Shown one piece after another: positions 34,772 to 44,131 of a stretch of 64,000 nt of DNA (its first letter is position 1; the number at the start of each line of letters is the position of its first letter). The translations under genes were made by a program, and so were the position numbers. This stretch comes from Paenibacillus lemnae (GTDB lineage Bacteria > Bacillota > Bacilli > Paenibacillales > Paenibacillaceae), in contig NZ_JABBPN010000017.1 of NCBI RefSeq assembly GCF_012933385.1, positions 28,544 through 92,543 on the forward strand. The letters are read 5' to 3'. The notes beneath the pieces were generated by a model. It was not told the origin of the DNA and did no database searches. It saw nothing but the letters and a program-made list of their open reading frames with translations.

Positions 34772-35787
34772 GTATCATGAAGAAAATCATGCTGATTTTT
34801 GGTTCTATACATACGCTCATCAGCTTCTTGTACATGAGTCTGTATGTATGGCACCGGGAAAATGTCCACTCCACAACACACTTTTGGAGGGCTGGCGGGG
34901 TATACACTGGAGTAATTCTGTATTTGCTGGGGCTTGTTGTCATATATGCGGCGGCAGCCATATCAACACGTACGTACAGGAAAAATCTGAAGCGGTTAGA
35001 AGAGACATCTCCTGTCGTCTGGAGAGAGCAGTTTGAGGATGGGCAGAGAGATGAGTGGGGACAGCTGCTCATGTATATTGGACATCTTAAACATCTCCAG
35101 CAAAAAGAGACGGATACGCATGAAAGAATGCTGGCGGATGCAGTGCACGAAATGAGGACCCCGCTGTCCGTCATTCAAAGCCGGGCAGAAAGTATGGTTG
35201 AAGGGACTATTCCCTGCCGTCCAGAGGAGCTTATACCGCTGCTGGATGAAACATCCAGGCTGGGCAGGCTGATCCATGATTTAAAGGAGCTGAGTCTGGC
35301 GGAGTCCGGGAAGCTCAGGCTCAATGGTGAATGGGTGGATTTTGCCGGTATAGTGCGTGGAGTATGGGAACTGCTGGGGCATGAAGCTGAAGCCAAAGGG
35401 ATCTCATGCAGTATTTCTCTTCAGGAAGCCAAGGTTTATTGTGATCGCCAGCGCATGGAGCAGGTGCTGGTGAATCTGATCGGAAATGCGGTCAATTACA
35501 CGCCAGAACAGGGAAGTATTACTGTAGAGTGCCGGGTGCGGAGCTTCGAGCTTCAATTTATGGTGCGAAACTCGGGAGAAGGTATACCGCTTGAGCATCT
35601 TCCGTACGTGTTTGACCGCTTCTATCGTTCCGACCGCTCCAGGCAGCGTGCTGGCGGAGGAATGGGCTTGGGACTGTCAATTGCCAAACACTATGTGGAG
35701 GCCCATGAAGGGAAGATTTCTGTGGACAGTAATTCCGGTGAGGGAGCGGAATTCGTATTTTCCATGCCGCTGTTTCCAGCATCTTGA
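34768..35787 (+). CDS. Sensor histidine kinase (system 1)
   Basis: A 339-residue kinase with two membrane helices (near 7-24 and 44-64) and a very short outer loop of about 20 residues, so it may sense within the membrane or through the exporter, as BceS-type kinases do. H-box DAVHEMRTPLSVIQS, N-box NLIGNAVNYTPE, F-box FDRFYRSDRS and G2 GMGLGLSIAKHY are intact. The G1 box reads VRNSGEGIP with Asn in place of the usual Asp, a variant also known in CusS-like kinases. The stop codon lies in the first 11-bp repeat of the exporter promoter. Confidence 0.9.
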   Translation: MSIMKKIMLIFGSIHTLISFLYMSLYVWHRENVHSTTHFWRAGGVYTGVILYLLGLVVIYAAAAISTRTYRKNLKRLEETSPVVWREQFEDGQRDEWGQLLMYIGHLKHLQQKETDTHERMLADAVHEMRTPLSVIQSRAESMVEGTIPCRPEELIPLLDETSRLGRLIHDLKELSLAESGKLRLNGEWVDFAGIVRGVWELLGHEAEAKGISCSISLQEAKVYCDRQRMEQVLVNLIGNAVNYTPEQGSITVECRVRSFELQFMVRNSGEGIPLEHLPYVFDRFYRSDRSRQRAGGGMGLGLSIAKHYVEAHEGKISVDSNSGEGAEFVFSMPLFPAS

Positions 35788-35837
35788 CAATTTCTTCACA
35801 ACATCTTGAAATGATCTTGAAATCTTCTTGGTATTCT
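35782..35837 (+). promoter_or_regulatory. Five tandem 11-bp repeats and -10 of the exporter operon
   Basis: Repeats start at 35782, 35793, 35804, 35815 and 35826 and begin TCTTGAC, TCTTCAC, TCTTGAA, TCTTGAA and TCTTGGT, an exact 11-bp period. TATTCT (35832-35837) is a possible -10 overlapping the last repeat. No -35 hexamer stands 17 bp upstream; repeats occupy that place. This is the classic arrangement for a PhoB-type activator and lies between the two-component genes and the ABC genes. Confidence 0.75.
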
Positions 35838-35869
35838 ATGACCCATAGGACAAGAGGAGGAGCTATGGG

Positions 35870-36580
35870 ATGAATAATCAACAACAGCTGCTTCATTGCA
35901 GCGGTGTCAAAAAAATATACGGCAAAGGCGAAAGCCGGACGGAAGCTCTGCGGGGTGTCGATTTCTCGCTTCAGGCAGGAGAGATGACAGCGATCATGGG
36001 ACCTTCAGGCTGCGGCAAAACGACGCTGCTTCACTGCCTGTCAGGCATGGACAAGGTGACGTCCGGTGAAATCTGGTTCAGAGACCGTCCGGTTCACAGC
36101 CTGAAGGAGAATGAAAAGGATAGCCTTCGAGGCACATCCATGGGATTCGTGTTTCAAAACTATAATTTGATCCCGGTACTCACAGCGGTAGAAAATGTAG
36201 AGCTGCCCCTGTTAAGTCAAGGTGTCTCTCCGGGAGAATCCCGCAAAAAAGCGGTGGATGCGCTTGGGAAGGTCGGTCTGTATGAGCGCAGATTTCATAA
36301 ACCCGCTCATATGTCGGGCGGACAGCAGCAGCGTGTCGCCATCGCGAGAGCGATCGTGCATAATCCGGGCATTGTCTGGGCGGATGAACCTACGGGTGCA
36401 CTTGACCGCGAAACGACCGGGAAGGTCATGCAGCTGATACATCACTTGAACCGGGAAGAGGGTACGGCTTTTGTTATTGTGACACACGATCCCGACATTG
36501 CAGCTATGACTTCACGTATCGTCTATATGGACAGCGGGAAAATCATTCATGAGAAATCCGGAAGCGGCAGGGGGATGTAA
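35870..36580 (+). CDS. ABC exporter ATP-binding protein (LolD/MacB type)
   Basis: A 236-residue ATPase. Walker A is GPSGCGKTT, Q-loop FVFQNYNLIPVLTA, signature MSGGQQQRVAIARA, Walker B IVWADEPTGALD and the H-loop VIVTHDPDIA. AGGAGG lies 9 nt before this ATG and 4 nt before an ATG that opens a two-codon ORF (ATG GGA TGA, 35865-35873). It pairs with the FtsX-type permease that starts 2 bases after its stop. Confidence 0.93.
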   Translation: MNNQQQLLHCSGVKKIYGKGESRTEALRGVDFSLQAGEMTAIMGPSGCGKTTLLHCLSGMDKVTSGEIWFRDRPVHSLKENEKDSLRGTSMGFVFQNYNLIPVLTAVENVELPLLSQGVSPGESRKKAVDALGKVGLYERRFHKPAHMSGGQQQRVAIARAIVHNPGIVWADEPTGALDRETTGKVMQLIHHLNREEGTAFVIVTHDPDIAAMTSRIVYMDSGKIIHEKSGSGRGM

Positions 36581-36582
36581 GC

Positions 36583-39372
36583 ATGCTGTACGCATTTTCA
36601 CTCCTGGGGCTGGCTATCGTGCTAATGATGGGGTCTTATATGAGAAGACACCCACACTTGAGACGCATGTCCTTTCGTAATATATGGATGCAGAAGAACA
36701 GAAGCCTTTTTGTGTTGTTCGGAGGAATGATCAGCACGATGCTCATTGTGTCGGCACTGCAGCTGCAATTTTCGATGAACCGCAGCGGTCAGGATTACAT
36801 GCAGCAGAACTACGGAGCTGTAGTCGGGGAAATCAGCTCGCAGCGGGAGCGGGTAACCGAATTTAACGGAGATGCAATCAATCAGCTGTATCGGGATATG
36901 TCCACGGACGGATATTATGACGGTATGTTACCGGCGGTGATGGGGCGATTGACCGTGTTTAAACCGGATCATACCGGCGCTCCCGATGACATTCAATCCG
37001 GGGTAATGCTTTTTGCATTTCCCAAGGACTTGTACCCGGAGCATATGGATGCAGCTGGAGGAGAGGCCAAGTCCTACATACGTCAGGCGGCATCATTGGT
37101 ACCACCGGTTAATGAGGTTTGGCTGGATTCCCGCACGGCCAATGCTTTGAAGGCCTCTGCCGGTGATCAGGTCAGCATAGTGCATGAAGGTGAACCGGTA
37201 TCGCTCACAGTGGGGCAGGTTGTGGATGCCAGCGGACTGCTTCTTTACCCGGGGGCAGAACGCACTGCCCTTTCTATGGCAGTTCATCCTGATACTGCAG
37301 CGTCACTGCTCGGCATCAAGTCGGGCAGTGCGAACCGGGTGCTGCTGCTAAGCAATGATCTTCGCACATATGCGCCCATTCAAGGGGGATGGAGTCCGGT
37401 CTTTACGGCGAACGAAGCCTCGCATGAGCTGGAGAAAAGCACCAAGCTGCTCCCGATCTTTACGATAGCGAGCCTCACTTCCATTGTGATCGGGATGCTG
37501 TTCATGATCAATCTGTTTCATATGATTACAGAGGAGCGGAGACAGGAGATCGGGATTTTGCGAGCGATCGGTCTGAATGCATCACAGACGCGCGGGCTGC
37601 TTCTGCTTGAAGGCTTCTGGTACGCCGTATTTTCCGGAATGATTGGACTGGCGGCCGGTGCAGGCCTGTCGGTGCTCTTGGTTCATCGTCTGGGAGATGG
37701 CCTAGGTCTGCTGCTGCAAACCGAGAACGGCAGTGTACTCAGCTTTCAGCCGCACCTGGATCTCCTCAGCTTTACCGCAGCCTTCGGGATCGGCCTGCTG
37801 CTCACGATGCTTTCTGTTGCTGTTGTCAGCGGAAGTCCGCTTCGAAAAAGCATTGTAGAAGCTTTGAAGCCAGCGGCGGCTAATCCAGATATCGCAGGAA
37901 GACGGAGCTCAGCTATGAAGCTGATCGGTGGAATTATGACCTGTGCTGTGTTAATAGGGTCTGTCAGCTATTCCTTCACGGATCATTTTCTGACCTGCGT
38001 AAGCTTTCCGGAAATCGATCTGTTCGGCATTCTATTGTTCTGTTTCTTTATACTCCTGCTGGCTGCTATCACAAGTATTCTGCTGCTTCCGGTTCTTCTA
38101 AAGCTGCTCTATTCCCTGCTTGCACCTTTGAGCAGGTGGAGAGGGATGCTGATGATTTCACTGCGCTACCCGCTCTATTACAGCCGGAGATCCGTCTTGC
38201 AGCTGCTGATGTTCGCAGGGGTTCTGTTTCTGACCTGCTTCGCAGCCGTTTTCGGCGAAAATGCCGCCGGGCACTTTGAGGATTTTGACTCGCGGCGGGC
38301 TACAGGCGGCTTTGAGCGTTATGCTGCTGTCGACTGGAATCTGAGCGAAAAGCAGCTGGAAGAGAAGATTTACAAATCTCCTTCCGGGACAGTAGAGCAT
38401 ATCCGGTCGGCCGTTATCGAACGAAAAAAACTGGACTTTGGCTATAACCTCTCTGTATTTGGAGTTACCCCGAAATACGGGGAGCTGCAGGAGCTGAATA
38501 TCGTAGAGCGGGCGCCAGGTTTTGCGAGTGACAGTGAAGCCTGGCGGAGTCTTGCTGAAAATCCCGACTTGATTATCGTCAGTGATAACTTTCTGGGCGC
38601 GGTCGGGCAGCCCGAGCGTGCTGCCGGTGACCGTTTAATCTTTCGGGAAAGGGGCTACCCCGGACGAGGCGATGGAGCTCTATTCCAGATTGATAAAAAG
38701 ATAGCGGCCATTGTGAAGGTCCCTGCTAACGCATTAAATATTGCGGCAGCTCAGGGTGTATGGATGTCCCAGGAGTCTTTTGCAGAGGATGTAACGAACG
38801 GACCTGTTTCGAGTCTGCTGCTGTTTAAAGGAATAGCAGATCAGGAAGTACGGGAACAGGAATGGCAGGTGCTTGAAGAGAGTCTGACGGCTATGAACAT
38901 ATATCCCCTGTTAGATCCAGAGCAGATGAACGAAGAAGGAACGGGTTTTCTTCGGATTTTCTTCGGACTGTTCGAGGGCTTCAGCGCACTGGCTGCCCTG
39001 ATCGGAACCACAGGACTCGTGCTCTTGACACTGCGTTCTTTCGCAGAACGCAAGCAGCAGTTCGGCATGCTTCGAGCCATTGGCGTTAAAGGCAGCCATA
39101 TTCGAATGGGCTTCAGCCTGGAGAGTGGAGTCATTGCCATCCTTGGTATTACCATAGGCGTTCTTGCCGGAACGTACGGCGGGTATCTGATGATTCAGGC
39201 TTTCATGCAGGATGGTAAAGAAGCATTTTCCCGTGAGGTGGTTAACTATCCATGGATCAAGCTTGCCGCTTATTATGGCGGAGCCATCCTGTTGACCTAT
39301 CTGTGCGTTGCGATCCCTGCGCGGAAAGTGCAGCAGCTGCCCCCGGCAGAAGCCTTTCGTTACTTGGAGTAG
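36583..39372 (+). CDS. FtsX-family ABC exporter permease, two-domain
   Basis: A 929-residue MacB-like permease. Helices lie near residues 4-20 and 41-62. A large outer domain spans about 65-285. An FtsX block follows at about 290-420 (EERRQEIGILRAIGLNASQT). Helices lie near 450, 475-510 and 545. A second outer domain spans about 565-785, and a second FtsX block runs to the end (AERKQQFGMLRAIGVKGSHI, ending PARKVQQLPPAEAFRYLE). Such mechanotransmission pumps expel peptides or release lipoproteins. Regulated with the two-component system just upstream, so antimicrobial-peptide or envelope-stress export is plausible. Confidence 0.9.
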   Translation: MLYAFSLLGLAIVLMMGSYMRRHPHLRRMSFRNIWMQKNRSLFVLFGGMISTMLIVSALQLQFSMNRSGQDYMQQNYGAVVGEISSQRERVTEFNGDAINQLYRDMSTDGYYDGMLPAVMGRLTVFKPDHTGAPDDIQSGVMLFAFPKDLYPEHMDAAGGEAKSYIRQAASLVPPVNEVWLDSRTANALKASAGDQVSIVHEGEPVSLTVGQVVDASGLLLYPGAERTALSMAVHPDTAASLLGIKSGSANRVLLLSNDLRTYAPIQGGWSPVFTANEASHELEKSTKLLPIFTIASLTSIVIGMLFMINLFHMITEERRQEIGILRAIGLNASQTRGLLLLEGFWYAVFSGMIGLAAGAGLSVLLVHRLGDGLGLLLQTENGSVLSFQPHLDLLSFTAAFGIGLLLTMLSVAVVSGSPLRKSIVEALKPAAANPDIAGRRSSAMKLIGGIMTCAVLIGSVSYSFTDHFLTCVSFPEIDLFGILLFCFFILLLAAITSILLLPVLLKLLYSLLAPLSRWRGMLMISLRYPLYYSRRSVLQLLMFAGVLFLTCFAAVFGENAAGHFEDFDSRRATGGFERYAAVDWNLSEKQLEEKIYKSPSGTVEHIRSAVIERKKLDFGYNLSVFGVTPKYGELQELNIVERAPGFASDSEAWRSLAENPDLIIVSDNFLGAVGQPERAAGDRLIFRERGYPGRGDGALFQIDKKIAAIVKVPANALNIAAAQGVWMSQESFAEDVTNGPVSSLLLFKGIADQEVREQEWQVLEESLTAMNIYPLLDPEQMNEEGTGFLRIFFGLFEGFSALAALIGTTGLVLLTLRSFAERKQQFGMLRAIGVKGSHIRMGFSLESGVIAILGITIGVLAGTYGGYLMIQAFMQDGKEAFSREVVNYPWIKLAAYYGGAILLTYLCVAIPARKVQQLPPAEAFRYLE

Positions 39373-39380
39373 ACAACAAT

Positions 39381-39437
39381 AACCAGGCGCCAGCCTGCCC
39401 CAGATCTATGATCTTCAGGGCAGGCTGGCGCCTGGTT
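39381..39437. terminator. Very strong bidirectional terminator
   Basis: A perfect 20-bp GC-rich stem: the left arm starts at 39381 (AACCAGGCGCC...) and the right arm ends at 39437. It separates the converging exporter and histidine kinase genes. Confidence 0.85.
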
Positions 39438-39460
39438 TGCTGTATACCCGCTTGTGCAGC

Positions 39461-40954
39461 TCAATCGGTTAGCGGCAGGGTTACGGAGAACAAGGTTCCT
39501 TTACCCACGATACTGTCAGCGGAGATACTTCCACCGTGAACTTCTACGATCGATTTCGTAATAGCCAGCCCAAGACCGGAGCCGCCTGATTTACGGGTCC
39601 GGGAAACATCGCTCCTGTAGAATCGGTCAAACACATGAGGCAGGTCCTCTTCCTGGATGCCGGTGCCGTTATCCTGCACGGTAAGCAGGGCCGACTGCTT
39701 CAGTCTACTCAGCCTCACGGAGATACAACCCTTGTCGGGATCGGTGTGCTGTACGGCATTATAAAACAGGTTGAGCAGGACCTGCTTGATCTTGTCAGCA
39801 TCACAGAAGCAGCACAGATCAGGCTCGATTTCAAAGGAGGCTGCACGATTGCCTGCGAGTATGGTCAGGTTCGGCTCCATTTCAGCTGCAAGCTTGTCCA
39901 GGCGCATCTCCTTCAGGACCAGCTCCGGCGAACGATCCAGCCGAGCCAGCAGCAGCAAATCTTCAATTAATTTTTTCATGCGTCCGGATTCACCATGCAT
40001 GCTGCGCAGGGAGGATTGCAGCTGCTCCTCCGAAATACCTCCCCGAAGGAGCACCTCCAGAAAACCGTGAATAGATGTCAGCGGTGTCCGCAGCTCGTGC
40101 GAGGCATCTGCGATAAACCTCCGCATCTGCTCCTTAGCTTCGACTTCCAAGCGGAAGGAGTGATCCAAACGTTCCAGCATCCCGTTAAAGGATTGGGCAA
40201 GGCGATCAATCTCTTCCTGTCCCTGCCGCGCTGGAAACCGCTCATTCAGATTGCCGGCATCGGTACGCTGGACGGCGGTCACCATGTTATCCAGCGGAGT
40301 TAGGGTTTTTCGCAGCAGCGGCAGATACAGCAGCACTCCGCCTGTCAGGGCGAGGAGCGAAAGTACCGCAAACGTAACCAGCTGGCGGAAAATTACTTCC
40401 TGCAGAGGAGCAGCATTGACGCCCATCTGCATCATACCCTGAGGCGAAGACGGGTTTCCCAGCAGGCGAAAGACAATCAGCTGCTCATCCCCGTCAGGGC
40501 CCTCCACCACCCGATATCGCTCTGCATCCGGATAGGTGGAAGACTCCAGAATAGCAAGGTATGAGGCAGCATCCAGCCTTGGCGGCGCATAATCGTTATC
40601 CGGCAGTGCTTCGAACTCCCCGTCTGCGCCGATCCATGCCAGTGAGGTTTCCGGAAGAAACAATAACGGCCTGCGCCCGGGATCAGGATCCGAAGCTTCT
40701 TCCGGCGGTACCAACCCATGGCTGCGTCCTCTTCGGTCAGGCAGAGCACTGAACGCATCCCTGAACTCCATAGGCAGGGCGCGAAGCTGTCTATGCATCA
40801 TATCAGCCTGATTCCGAAAGATAACATTGCGCATCAGCACATACTGCAGAAACCCGATCAGAAGAAGAAGAATAGCAAGTACAATCAGTGAGCGGGACAG
40901 CAGCTGATATCGAAGCGATCGTGGACCTTCGGTAATCCTTTTCCAGTGCGTCAT
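39461..40954 (-). CDS. Sensor histidine kinase (system 2)
   Basis: A 497-residue ArlS/MprB-like kinase. Helices near 22-44 and 193-214 bound an outer domain of about 150 residues. A HAMP domain follows (residues 215-270), then the H-box DASHELRTPLTSIHGF, N-box NLFYNAVQHTDP, G1 VQDNGTGIQ, F-box FDRFYRSDVS and G2 SGGSGLGLAI. It starts in an ATGA overlap with the response regulator stop. Confidence 0.93.
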   Translation of the reverse strand: MTHWKRITEGPRSLRYQLLSRSLIVLAILLLLIGFLQYVLMRNVIFRNQADMMHRQLRALPMEFRDAFSALPDRRGRSHGLVPPEEASDPDPGRRPLLFLPETSLAWIGADGEFEALPDNDYAPPRLDAASYLAILESSTYPDAERYRVVEGPDGDEQLIVFRLLGNPSSPQGMMQMGVNAAPLQEVIFRQLVTFAVLSLLALTGGVLLYLPLLRKTLTPLDNMVTAVQRTDAGNLNERFPARQGQEEIDRLAQSFNGMLERLDHSFRLEVEAKEQMRRFIADASHELRTPLTSIHGFLEVLLRGGISEEQLQSSLRSMHGESGRMKKLIEDLLLLARLDRSPELVLKEMRLDKLAAEMEPNLTILAGNRAASFEIEPDLCCFCDADKIKQVLLNLFYNAVQHTDPDKGCISVRLSRLKQSALLTVQDNGTGIQEEDLPHVFDRFYRSDVSRTRKSGGSGLGLAITKSIVEVHGGSISADSIVGKGTLFSVTLPLTD

Positions 40955-41637
40955 GGGAGATCCAGCCGGTATCCGGCACCTCGAAGCGTACGGATCACCG
41001 TATGCTCCTTGTCACCCAGCTTTTCACGGAGGGAGCGGATGTAGACTTCTACAATGTTGTCCTGGCCGCCGAAATCATAGTCCCACACCCGATTTAAAAT
41101 GCTGCTCTTGCTCAGCACCGATCCGTGTCTGCTGATGAGCAGCTTCAAAAGGTCATATTCGGTTGGTGACAAAGCCAGCACATTCCCGTGATATGTAATT
41201 TGACGTTTGCGGTCATCGACCCGGAAGGGTCCGATCATTGCTTCTTCCAGCAGACCCGGGAACTGATTCCGGATTCGTGCGGTGATCCGTGCCAAAAGTT
41301 CTTCGAAGCTGAACGGTTTGGCCATATAATCGTCGGCTCCGGTCAACAATCCCCGTACGCGGTCATCCACCTCGTCTCTGGCTGTCAGCATGATGATGGC
41401 AGCATTGCACGCGCTGTCTCTCAGCTGGCGGCATACCTCCATACCGTCCATGCCAGGCATCATGATGTCGAGAATAATGAGATGGGGCTGAAACGGTTCT
41501 GCAAGTGTGAGTGCGGTAAAGCCGTCTTCTGCGAGCATGATCTCACAGCCCTCCTGCTGCAGTCCCAGCTCAAGAAACTGTAAAATATGAGGCTCGTCGT
41601 CCACCAGCATGATTTTGACACCCTGCAGCGTATTCAT
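40951..41637 (-). CDS. OmpR-family response regulator (system 2)
   Basis: A 228-residue ArlR-like regulator: VDDEPHILQFLE, phosphoacceptor Asp in LIILDIMMPGMDG, IMLTARDE, AKPFSFEELLARI, and a winged helix with LSPTEYDLLKLLISRHGSVL and VEVYIRSLREKLGD. Two TTCAGCT boxes 11 bp apart precede its -10, pointing to autoregulation. The same TTCAG motif with 11-bp phasing lies before the secreted-protein/PspA operon at 16866. Confidence 0.93.
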   Translation of the reverse strand: MNTLQGVKIMLVDDEPHILQFLELGLQQEGCEIMLAEDGFTALTLAEPFQPHLIILDIMMPGMDGMEVCRQLRDSACNAAIIMLTARDEVDDRVRGLLTGADDYMAKPFSFEELLARITARIRNQFPGLLEEAMIGPFRVDDRKRQITYHGNVLALSPTEYDLLKLLISRHGSVLSKSSILNRVWDYDFGGQDNIVEVYIRSLREKLGDKEHTVIRTLRGAGYRLDLP

Positions 41638-41676
41638 AAGAAAGTACCTCCCGATCTTGTCTGAATCCTATGTCTT

Positions 41677-41708
41677 ATCATACACCACAAAGCTGAAAAA
41701 GAGCTGAA
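41677..41708 (-). promoter_or_regulatory. Promoter of system 2 with two 11-bp-spaced boxes
   Basis: On the minus strand TTCAGCT occurs at 41708-41702 and again at 41697-41691, 11 bp apart. It is followed after 8 bp by TATGAT (41682-41677) as a -10. The boxes take the place of the -35, as for PhoB-type activation. Confidence 0.6.
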
Positions 41709-41814
41709 AGGAACATGATGTGGTCAATTCTATGTTAGAAGAAAAACACAGCTTGAATCTATCTTAACCCTAAGATATTATAGATTTGATTTAGACAAAA
41801 GGAGGCAAGAGGAC

Positions 41815-42600
41815 ATGAATGGAAAGCTGTATCCCGCGGATCTGCAGGGTAAAGGTGTTTTGGACGGCGGAAGGATTATCGAGTCCAAGCCCATTGGCTT
41901 ATCGGGAGAGGGCTCTGCGGTTACGCGTGTAGGCCCGCTGTTTTACTGGTCCTGGTTTCAGTCGCCTCTTGATGGATATACAGGCTTGCATGCACACCAG
42001 GGATTTGAAATGATTACCTACATGATTCAGGGCAAGGCCGTACACCAGAACTCGCTGGGAACAACAAGCGAAGTCGAGGCGGGCGGGCTGCAGCTGATGC
42101 GTACAGGCTCCGGCGTGAAGCGTGAAGAGCGTTTTGTCGGTCCCAATGCAGAAGGCTTGCAGATATGGTTTGAACCGCATTTGCGAAATGCACTCAAGCT
42201 GAATCCCTCTTACCGGCAGTATCGTTATCACGATTTTCATGTGGAGCATGGTGAGGGTGTTATCAGAAAAACGGTTATCGGTAACCGTTCACCCGTAGAT
42301 TTAACGGTCGATGTGAACATGGTGGATGTGAGAATGGAACCTGGTAAAGAAATGAACTTTTCCTTGGGTAAAGGCCGGAGTATGGCAGCTCTTGCACTGC
42401 GGGGCGGAGGCAGCTGGAGTGCACAGGAGAACAGTACAGGTATAGAACGGCTGCCGTTTCAGCATAAGGATTTTATCGTATGGAAGGGAAATGACGAAGG
42501 GGCGCTAACGCTTTCCTTGAAGGCTGAGGAGTCCCTGCGTATGATATGTATTGATGTTCCCGAAGATCCGGGCTATCCCTTGTATGCCAAAAAGCCTTAG
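41815..42600 (+). CDS. Pirin-like bicupin protein
   Basis: A 261-residue cupin of the pirin family. FYWSWFQSPLDGYTGLHAHQGFEMITYMIQG holds the His pair and Glu of the N-terminal metal site (first motif HAHQGFEMITYMIQG). VEAGGLQLMRTGSGVKREER follows, and the C-terminal half is a weaker cupin. Pirins are Fe-binding; some act as quercetinases, others as regulators. AAAGGAGG precedes ATG. It is transcribed away from system 2. Confidence 0.82.
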   Translation: MNGKLYPADLQGKGVLDGGRIIESKPIGLSGEGSAVTRVGPLFYWSWFQSPLDGYTGLHAHQGFEMITYMIQGKAVHQNSLGTTSEVEAGGLQLMRTGSGVKREERFVGPNAEGLQIWFEPHLRNALKLNPSYRQYRYHDFHVEHGEGVIRKTVIGNRSPVDLTVDVNMVDVRMEPGKEMNFSLGKGRSMAALALRGGGSWSAQENSTGIERLPFQHKDFIVWKGNDEGALTLSLKAEESLRMICIDVPEDPGYPLYAKKP

Positions 42601-42877
42601 TATCACCTAATCCTAGCAGGCTGCTAAGAGATATTTTTCTCAAGGCAGTCTGTTTGATTTGGACAAAACAGGAAAATTGGATTTCTATAATTATGAAGAT
42701 ATACCATACAAAAGGCGAAAACGAGACTATAGTCCTTTAACTTTGGAAAAAAGAGGAGGGGTTATCTGTGTAAATGGGTGCATGCCTTCCCGGATGTGTT
42801 GCCGATATAATGGGTTCGGGAAGAGGGAGAGGGGACCTCTCGAAACCTGATTTTTACATCTGGGAGGAATACAGAAG
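42601..42877 (+). other. Leader region of the NlpC/P60 gene
   Basis: No gene is supported here. GCCGATATAAT at 42801-42811 could be a SigD-type (GCCGATAT) or SigA (TATAAT) -10, but no matching -35 is seen. A hairpin (GGTT..AGAGG / CCTCT..AACC) follows at 42813-42848. Wall hydrolase genes often have regulated leaders, but no known riboswitch could be recognised. Confidence 0.35.
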
Positions 42878-43663
42878 ATGAATTCGAATATGACAAGTCA
42901 TTGGAAAAAAATATGTGCCGGAGCACTTTTGTCTGCGGCTGTTTTGGGTTCCTTCTCCATCGGTCCTGCAAGCTCGGCTGATGCAGCAGCAAGTGAGGGA
43001 CAGGCTTCAGGAAACGTGTATCTGCGCAGTAATCCATCGGCGGCCGGAGAAGTGGTTGCCCGAATCTATAAAGGAGACGATGTAAGCATTTTGGGAGAAT
43101 CCGGAAGCTGGATCAAGCTCAAAACAGCTGCAGGTAAAACCGGCTATGCTTCATCTCAATATATTACCGCAGGCGCTGCGGCAAGCAGTGGAAGCAATAA
43201 TGCCGCAAGTGCAGGGACAAGCAGTGCTTCGATCGAACGTGTGATTCAGGCCGGAATGAACTATCTGGGGACACCCTACGAGTTCGGATCTGACCGTAAT
43301 ACAACGACAACGTTTGACTGCTCTGATCTGGTGCGGCAGGTATTCCTGGAAGGAGCAGGCATCAAGCTTCCGGCCAGCTCTCGTACCCAGGGTGCATGGA
43401 TTCAGGATCAAGGTACCGCCGTGTATAACACGGGAGATTTGAAACGGGGAGATCTGGTGTTTTTCATGAGCTATCGTGGTTCGTCCGCTTCAAGCTATGC
43501 CGGGGTGGACAAGTCCAAGCAGACGATAACACATGTGGGGATTTACCTTGGCGATGATAAACTTCTTCATACGTACTCGAATGAAGCGGGCGGCGTGCTG
43601 GTAGGTGACTTCAGCGGATCCTGGAAGCAGCGCTTCCTCTTTGGTGGCTCTGTCCTGAAATAG
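42878..43663 (+). CDS. Secreted SH3b-NlpC/P60 cell-wall hydrolase
   Basis: A 261-residue gamma-D-glutamyl-diaminoacid endopeptidase. A signal peptide (cut near ADAAA, residue 37) is followed by an SH3b wall-binding domain at about 40-97 (VYLRSNPSAAGEVVARI, GYASSQYI). After an Ala/Ser linker comes NlpC/P60 from about 119, with catalytic Cys148 in FDCSDLVRQ, His219 in THVGIYLG and His231 in LLHTYS. GGGAGGAATACAGAAG precedes ATG. Single gene. Confidence 0.93.
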   Translation: MNSNMTSHWKKICAGALLSAAVLGSFSIGPASSADAAASEGQASGNVYLRSNPSAAGEVVARIYKGDDVSILGESGSWIKLKTAAGKTGYASSQYITAGAAASSGSNNAASAGTSSASIERVIQAGMNYLGTPYEFGSDRNTTTTFDCSDLVRQVFLEGAGIKLPASSRTQGAWIQDQGTAVYNTGDLKRGDLVFFMSYRGSSASSYAGVDKSKQTITHVGIYLGDDKLLHTYSNEAGGVLVGDFSGSWKQRFLFGGSVLK

Positions 43664-43764
43664 CGGTATCACAAGGTATTTGATTTTTCGGTCCAAATCC
43701 CGTATCGTGGACACCATATTATCATGAGACTGTGAAGCAGGCAGCACATGAAAGAGGTGACACC

Positions 43765-43965
43765 ATGAACGGGCAAAACCGCTCTGACATCCGGCCAGGG
43801 CTCGAGGTGGATATTGTCCTGAAACAGGATCAGCGTACTGGAAAACTAACACGCGGGATCGTGAAGGATCTGTTAACCAATTCACCCCGTCATCCGCACG
43901 GGATTAAGGTCCGCCTTCAGGACGGACAGGTAGGCCGTGTGAAGCAGATTTACCAGGAAACGTAA
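43765..43965 (+). CDS. ywbE: YwbE family small protein
   Basis: A 66-residue basic protein of the YwbE (DUF2196) family, typical length. It contains RPGLEVDIVLKQDQRTGKLT, GIVKDLLTNSPRHPHGIKVR and GQVGRVKQIY, a small beta-barrel pattern. ATG 43765 has AGAGGTG upstream; the frame is open to 43732 but without a site. Function unknown. Confidence 0.9.
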   Translation: MNGQNRSDIRPGLEVDIVLKQDQRTGKLTRGIVKDLLTNSPRHPHGIKVRLQDGQVGRVKQIYQET

Positions 43966-43976
43966 AATTTAAACAA

Positions 43977-44036
43977 AGAACGCTTCTGTAGGATTGGAAC
44001 TTTTCAGATTCCATGATTATAGGAGCGTTTTTTTTG
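43977..44036 (+). terminator. Intrinsic terminator
   Basis: GAACGCT pairs with AGCGTTT around an imperfect inner stem (GGATTGGAA/TTCCAT area), followed by TTTTTTT. Confidence 0.75.
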
Positions 44037-44131
44037 TTTAAGCCGCGTGTAAAAAGGTTGAACTAAATAATAGGAAGTCATCGTTTATGGATTTAGACAG
44101 GACGAATCGAAGAAAAGAGGTGTTGGGACTA

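Noticed and set aside
35782..35836. CRISPR-like tandem repeats
   Set aside because: Units are only 11 bp with no spacers and sit in a promoter; they fit a response-regulator array.
42659..42850. 63-codon frame before the NlpC/P60 gene
   Set aside because: No ribosome site, basic low-complexity product, and it overlaps the likely promoter and leader hairpin.
42690..42877. Possible cyclic-di-AMP (ydaO) riboswitch before the NlpC/P60 gene
   Set aside because: Such riboswitches often precede wall hydrolase genes, but the conserved core sequence could not be matched by eye.
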